NCBI RefSeq assembly: GCF_024509055.1
Contig: NZ_JANINM010000524.1
Location: 1 to 64,000 of the forward strand
Reading direction: 5' to 3'
Origin: Mesorhizobium sp.
GTDB lineage: Bacteria > Pseudomonadota > Alphaproteobacteria > Rhizobiales > Rhizobiaceae
Length of the DNA stretch: 64,000 nucleotides
Shown: in pieces, positions 60,534-64,000 of the stretch
How positions within the stretch are numbered: the stretch's first letter is position 1
How the letters are laid out: each line of letters begins with the position of its first letter
Notes under the pieces: generated by a model
Told to the model about the DNA's origin: nothing
Seen by the model: the letters and a program-made list of their open reading frames with translations, nothing else
Database searches by the model: none
Made by a program: the position numbers and the translations under genes

Positions 60534-61042
60534 GTCGTCTCCTGATATCTACGACGACGCCGTATTGGCGCGGCGGACGAGTACGAGGTTGGACCGGCGG
60601 TTCGTCAAACGGTCCCGGCACAATGCCAGGTGCTTGTCGGCTCAATCTTGCCGACACGATGTCGGCAACAATCTAGCTCATGTGCGCAAATATGCAACGG
60701 GAATGTGATCTCCTTGCGCAGGCAGTGCCGGATGGAAACATCAACGGCCCCTTCCATGGGCATCGCGACGGCGCGGCTGGGAACGGAGAGAGGGTCGTGA
60801 TTGGTGACCGGTGCTGCAGCCTGCCGTATCACAGGCCGCGTTTGTAGAAGGCGGCACTCGCTGCTGAAGTCCTGTAGGATCAGCCTCGTTGCCCTTTCGA
60901 CGCATGTTCGATGGCCAAAATCGACCATCGACTACGCGAGGCATCCCTCATTGGCCTCGGATCGCCATCGGTCCAAACCTGCCTTCATCGAGGTCCGACG
61001 CCCCTAAACCTGCAACGTGCGCTTTGGGGGGAAGCTGCCAGT
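60534..61042. other. 509-bp gap with a promoter repeat only
   Basis: Apart from the promoter repeat at 60574-60612 for the Ldh2-family gene, no convincing gene, terminator or operator is seen. The ORF-track entries here have no recognisable domains. Confidence 0.45.
60574..60612. promoter_or_regulatory. Promoter repeat, copy 2 (Ldh2-family gene)
   Basis: On the minus strand: CCGTTTGACGAACCGCCGGTCCAACCTCGTACTCGTCCG, nearly identical to copy 1 at 51.9 kb. Both sit about 40 bp upstream of a start codon, in the orientation of the gene. The -35-like TTGACG and GTACT are 17-18 bp apart. Confidence 0.65.
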
Positions 61043-61591
61043 CTAGAACGTCGGCGGCGTGCATGCGCTGATGACTTCGCATGGAGCACCGCCGACACAC
61101 CGGAACCGATGCGGACGACGGCTCTCAAAATAATAGGCATCGCCGGGACCCAGTATGCGCCTTTCGTCGTCGACGCTGACTTCCAGTCGGCCCGACAGTA
61201 TGATCCCGCCTTCCTCGCCTTCGTGAACGAGAGGCACCTTTCCGGTGTCGGATCCGGGCTGATAGCACTCCTTGAGTATCTGCAGGCTCCTGCCAAAGAG
61301 GCTCTCGCCGACTTGGCGATAGGAGATCGGTCCTTTGCCGATCTCGACGAGCTCTTCGGCCGCGTAGAAGGCCTTGCGGGGACGCTCCGGCTCGAAGGCG
61401 AAGAACTCTGCCAACCCGATCGGAAACCCATCCAGCACCCGCTTCAGCGCGCCTACGGAAGGATTCGTGGAGTTCGACTCGATCAGGGAGATGGTCGAAT
61501 TGGTGACCCCCGATCGCTTTGCCAGCTCGCGTTGAGATAGATTGTGAAGCATCCGCAAATGGCGGAGGCGATTTCCGATATCGACTGACAT
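61043..61591 (-). CDS. XRE-family regulator with C-terminal cupin (PuuR-like)
   Basis: 182 aa. HTH in the first 60 residues (NRLRHLRMLHNLSQRELAKRSGVTNSTISLIESNSTNPSVGALKRVLDG), cupin in the last 75 (LVHEGEEGGIILSGRLEVSVDDERRILGPGDAYYFESRRPHRFR). Length and layout fit PuuR-type repressors of amine catabolism. It is divergent from the omega-transaminase gene across 140 bp and is its probable repressor. Confidence 0.92.
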   Translation of the reverse strand: MSVDIGNRLRHLRMLHNLSQRELAKRSGVTNSTISLIESNSTNPSVGALKRVLDGFPIGLAEFFAFEPERPRKAFYAAEELVEIGKGPISYRQVGESLFGRSLQILKECYQPGSDTGKVPLVHEGEEGGIILSGRLEVSVDDERRILGPGDAYYFESRRPHRFRCVGGAPCEVISACTPPTF

Positions 61592-61612
61592 AACCAGCTT
61601 TCAACCTGCTTG

Positions 61613-61701
61613 AAATATCGAACACATATGGCATGACATCATAAATTTCAATAAGTTAGATAATGATAGAAAAGGACTTGTTCCAATTGTCGAAATATCG
61701 G
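61613..61701. promoter_or_regulatory. Repeated GAAATATCG elements in the divergent promoter
   Basis: GAAATATCG occurs at 61613-61621 and 61693-61701, each in a similar setting (TTGAAATATCGAAC, TCGAAATATCGGAA), 80 bp apart between the XRE-cupin and transaminase genes. They are candidate binding sites for the XRE protein. Confidence 0.35.
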
Positions 61702-61731
61702 AAGTGAGCCCAACTCAAGGGAGCATTCGCG

Positions 61732-63069
61732 ATGGACAGTCCGGCCAGTACCAGCAACACGCCCTCACTCGCCAATTTCTGGATGCCTTTCACGGCGAAC
61801 CGCCAGTTCAAGGCTGCGCCGCGGCTGCTCGCATCCGCTGAGGGGATGTACTACGTCGATGTCGACGGCAATCGGGTCCTCGATGGGACAGCCGGCCTCT
61901 GGTGCGTCAACGTCGGCCACGGCCGCAGGCGCATCGCCGATGCGGTGGACCGACAGCTGCGCGCGCTGGACTACGCTCCCACGTTCCAGATGGGCCATCC
62001 CATCGCGTTCGAGTTCGCCGAGAGGCTGGGCCGGATCGCGCCGGGCGGACCCGCCGCGCAGCTCGATCGGGTTTTCTTCACCGGATCCGGCTCGGAGTCC
62101 GTCGACACCGCGTTGAAGATCGCGATCGCCTATCAGCGCGCAATCGGCCAGGGAACTCGCAGCCGCATTATCGGCCGGGAGAAGGGGTATCACGGCGTTG
62201 GATTCGGCGGCATTTCCGTCGGCGGGCTCGTAAACAATCGGCGAGTGTTTCCGCAAATTCCTGCTGATCATATGCGGCACACGCTCGACATCGATCGCAA
62301 TGCGTTCTCCAAGGGCTTGCCAGCGCATGGCATAGAGCTTGCCGAGGATCTGGAACGCCTGATTGCCCTGCATGGCGCTGAGACCATTGCAGCGGTCATT
62401 GTCGAACCCATGTCCGGTTCAGCGGGCGTGATTCTCCCTCCGAAGGGCTATTTGGAAAGACTGCGCTCGATCGCGGACAAGCATGGCATCCTTCTGATCT
62501 TCGACGAGGTGATCACCGGGTTCGGCCGCCTGGGCGCGCCGTTCGCGACCGATTACTTCGGAGTGGTGCCGGATCTCGTCACCACCGCAAAGGGTCTCAC
62601 GAATGGCGCAATCCCCATGGGCGCGGTCTTCGCAAACCGGAGGGTCCACGACGGCTTGATGACTGGTCCGGAGAGCCAGATCGAACTTTTTCACGGCTAT
62701 ACGTATTCCGGACATCCCGCAGCCTGCGCGGCGGGAATTGCGACGCTTGATATTTACGAAGAGGAAGGGCTGCTCACCCGGGCATCAGGGCTCGCAGATC
62801 ATTGGGAGGATGCCCTTCATTCACTTAAGGGCCTCCCAAACGTCATCGACATTCGCAACCTCGGCCTCGTCGGCGCTGTTGAACTTGCATCCCGGCAGGG
62901 AGCGGCGGGAGCCCGGGCCTACGACGTTTTCGTCGAGTGCTTTAAGAAAGGCCTCCTGATCCGCGTCACCGGCGACATCATCGCGCTTTCGCCTCCGCTT
63001 ATCGTGGAGAAGGACGAGATTGATACAATGGTCTCCATTCTCGCCGACGCTTTGAAGCAAGCCGCGTAA
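61732..63069 (+). CDS. Omega-amino acid:pyruvate aminotransferase (class III)
   Basis: 445 aa. The N-terminus SLANFWMPFTANRQFKAAPRLLASAEGMYYVDVDGNRVLDGTAGLWCVNVGHGRRRIADAV is characteristic of beta-alanine/omega-amino acid:pyruvate transaminases. The PLP lysine is in PDLVTTAKGLTNGAIPMGAVF; FDEVITGFGRLGAPFATDYFGV and HGYTYSGHPAACAAGIA are also present. It moves amino groups from beta-alanine or amines to pyruvate. Control by the divergent XRE-cupin protein suggests induction by an amine. Confidence 0.93.
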   Translation: MDSPASTSNTPSLANFWMPFTANRQFKAAPRLLASAEGMYYVDVDGNRVLDGTAGLWCVNVGHGRRRIADAVDRQLRALDYAPTFQMGHPIAFEFAERLGRIAPGGPAAQLDRVFFTGSGSESVDTALKIAIAYQRAIGQGTRSRIIGREKGYHGVGFGGISVGGLVNNRRVFPQIPADHMRHTLDIDRNAFSKGLPAHGIELAEDLERLIALHGAETIAAVIVEPMSGSAGVILPPKGYLERLRSIADKHGILLIFDEVITGFGRLGAPFATDYFGVVPDLVTTAKGLTNGAIPMGAVFANRRVHDGLMTGPESQIELFHGYTYSGHPAACAAGIATLDIYEEEGLLTRASGLADHWEDALHSLKGLPNVIDIRNLGLVGAVELASRQGAAGARAYDVFVECFKKGLLIRVTGDIIALSPPLIVEKDEIDTMVSILADALKQAA

Positions 63070-63071
63070 TC

Positions 63072-63095
63072 CAGGACGGTTTTCGTGCCGTCCTG
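63072..63095 (+). terminator. Hairpin after the omega-transaminase gene
   Basis: CAGGACGG / CCGTCCTG, an 8-bp stem with an 8-base loop (TTTTCGTG), directly after the stop. No T-run follows, so it is a weak terminator or an mRNA end. Confidence 0.5.
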
Positions 63096-63166
63096 AACCG
63101 AAGCAACTTTGATGCCTTGGCTACCGCGAGAAGTCTACCCGGCAGGGTAGAAGCAATTTCAATGCT

Positions 63167-63607
63167 TCAGCCCTGCGGCGGGTCTTCCGGCCCGGCCCAT
63201 TGCCGAAGGGCAAACATGGTGGCGAACAGCACCGCGAGCATCACGGCCACGATGCAGCAAGCGCCCATGAAATCCCACATTGGCACGAGGAGTTCCTGAA
63301 CCGCGCGAGACCTGGGATGGTCCAGGTACACGGAAGCTGCTATCGCGCCCGCGCATAGGATCGCAGCCGCCAAGGACAGCCTTAAAGCCGTGACCTTGAG
63401 GCTGCCTGCAGGCCATGTTCGAAACAGCAGCCCGCAGATGATCGTGAGAAAGCTCGCTACCGCGATAATCGTGCGCTCCACTTGTCCGGTATACTGAGGC
63501 GGTAAAATCGATGTGCCAGTAAATATGTCGGACCACGCAGAGATGAACGAGATAACCAAGCTCGGCGTGACACTGGCGACCTTTCCGAAAAAGCCAGAAA
63601 TCCTCAT
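63167..63607 (-). CDS. Small membrane protein of unknown function
   Basis: 146 aa with about four membrane segments (SLVISFISAWSDIFTG, TIIAVASFLTIICGLLF, LSLAAAILCAGAIAASVYL, FMGACCIVAVMLAVLFATMFAL). I recognise no family. It overlaps the upstream gene by 4 bp, so the two probably work together. Confidence 0.75.
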   Translation of the reverse strand: MRISGFFGKVASVTPSLVISFISAWSDIFTGTSILPPQYTGQVERTIIAVASFLTIICGLLFRTWPAGSLKVTALRLSLAAAILCAGAIAASVYLDHPRSRAVQELLVPMWDFMGACCIVAVMLAVLFATMFALRQWAGPEDPPQG

Positions 63608-64000
63608 TTCCTCGCTTCGCCAAACAGCGGCATTGGAATCGCCGACAACAGCCGGCCCTTTCTGTCACGGAACTCATAGTAGGCTGGCACAGGCTCCCAG
63701 CGGCCGAAATTGCCCCTCACTGTCCAATCGACCGCTCCGTCGGCAGACAGCGGCACGCTATCCTTGTTTGCCGCATAAAAGGCGGAAGCGAAAAACTCTT
63801 CCTGGTCAGGGAATCTAGGCACGACCTTCACATCGTCGATATTGCCCTTCGGCCGCCCCTTATATTGCTTCGCGGAGTAGGAAAAGAAGGTTTTGAACTG
63901 GCTAGCCCCCTCGGTGCTGATGCCGATCTTTCCCACGACCTCGAGCATCGTGTCGTGAGGATTGTCGGGGTCGCTGGGGAAGAAGAGGCGTACCTCGTCT
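63604..64000 (-). CDS. Unknown protein, 3' part (continues past the right edge)
   Basis: The frame is open to the window edge (DEVRLFFPSDPDNPHDTMLEVVGKIGISTEGASQFKTFFSYSAKQYKGRPKGN...), so the ORF-track ATG at 63948 is probably internal. The visible 131 residues are soluble and end in PAYYEFRDRKGRLLSAIPMPLFGEARK. No family is recognised. It overlaps the membrane protein gene by 4 bp. Confidence 0.7.
   Translation of the reverse strand, partial: DEVRLFFPSDPDNPHDTMLEVVGKIGISTEGASQFKTFFSYSAKQYKGRPKGNIDDVKVVPRFPDQEEFFASAFYAANKDSVPLSADGAVDWTVRGNFGRWEPVPAYYEFRDRKGRLLSAIPMPLFGEARK

Noticed and set aside
60605-60928. 107-codon minus-strand ORF upstream of the Ldh2-family gene
   Set aside because: It overlaps the promoter repeat, has no domain and no codon bias.
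1-64000. CRISPR arrays, rRNA, tRNA, prophage or complete insertion sequences
   Set aside because: No regularly spaced repeats, no RNA gene patterns and no intact transposase or integrase were seen; only one short IS66-like fragment.

Overview
The window looks like part of an alphaproteobacterial genome, most likely Hyphomicrobiales (Mesorhizobium/Rhizobium-like). The evidence is high GC with strong GC3, an EtfB start typical of that group, Aap-type and ProVWX-type ABC transporters, and very many small-molecule catabolic genes under GntR/FadR and LysR regulators. No rRNA, tRNA, CRISPR array, phage or intact insertion sequence is seen. It is a long catabolic island for amino acids, imino acids and N-methylated amines.

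Layout: (1) 1-10.4 kb: a divergent EtfB fragment, a LysR regulator, a betaine-type ABC transporter (proW-proX-proV) behind a cupin gene, a non-pyrrolysine MttB-family methyltransferase, a dimethylglycine/sarcosine dehydrogenase-like flavoprotein and an orphan LivK-type binding protein. (2) 10.5-25.7 kb: a minus-strand operon of TPP enzyme, HyuA, HyuB, aminotransferase, uronate-dehydrogenase-like SDR, DAO flavoenzyme and Asp/Glu racemase; a FadR-type regulator; a YdiJ-like D-2-hydroxyacid dehydrogenase; and a divergent SDR pair. (3) 26-35 kb: a LysR gene and a methylaspartate operon (glmS, glmL, glmE, methylaspartate ammonia-lyase, AtuA-like, DUF4387, class I fumarase/mesaconase). (4) 35-43 kb: a 2-oxoglutarate-semialdehyde-type aldehyde dehydrogenase, a polar amino acid ABC transporter, a single-chain B12-dependent mutase-like protein of unknown substrate and a second FadR-type regulator. 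(5) 43.9-60.5 kb: a hydroxyproline-type pathway (SDR, proline-racemase-family enzyme, aldehyde dehydrogenase, D-amino acid dehydrogenase, DHDPS-family deaminase), an Aap transporter interleaved with an aminotransferase and a dimethylformamidase-like protein, then a GntR regulator, a ProC-like reductase and an Ldh2-family reductase. (6) 61-64 kb: an XRE-cupin regulator divergent from an omega-amino acid:pyruvate transaminase, then two unknown genes, the last cut by the window edge.

Two regulons can be read directly from repeated DNA. The palindrome CACTTAT-N3-ATAAGTG, or close variants, occurs six times. It lies upstream of the cupin-proWXV genes, the TPP-hyuAB operon, the FadR gene at 20.3 kb, the divergent YdiJ/SDR pair, the aldehyde dehydrogenase at 35.3 kb and the polar amino acid transporter, and it overlaps likely -10 boxes at several of these. 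A second motif, TGTCG-N9-CGACA, occurs as tandem pairs at 49.5 and 57.8 kb, linking the hydroxyproline operon with the Aap transporter and the GntR gene at 58 kb. A third repeat of about 39 bp is shared by the promoters at 51.9 and 60.6 kb.

Taken together, the genes suggest uptake of betaines and imino or amino acids, demethylation, epimerisation and oxidation to 2-oxoglutarate or glutamate, and carbon-skeleton rearrangement of glutamate through 3-methylaspartate and mesaconate to citramalate. The parts least explained by known pathways are the fused B12 mutase, the AtuA/DUF4387 pair in the methylaspartate operon, the TPP-HyuAB operon and the dimethylformamidase-like protein. Decayed gene pieces (SDR stub, Ldh2 C-terminus, IS66-like fragment) show the island has been rearranged.
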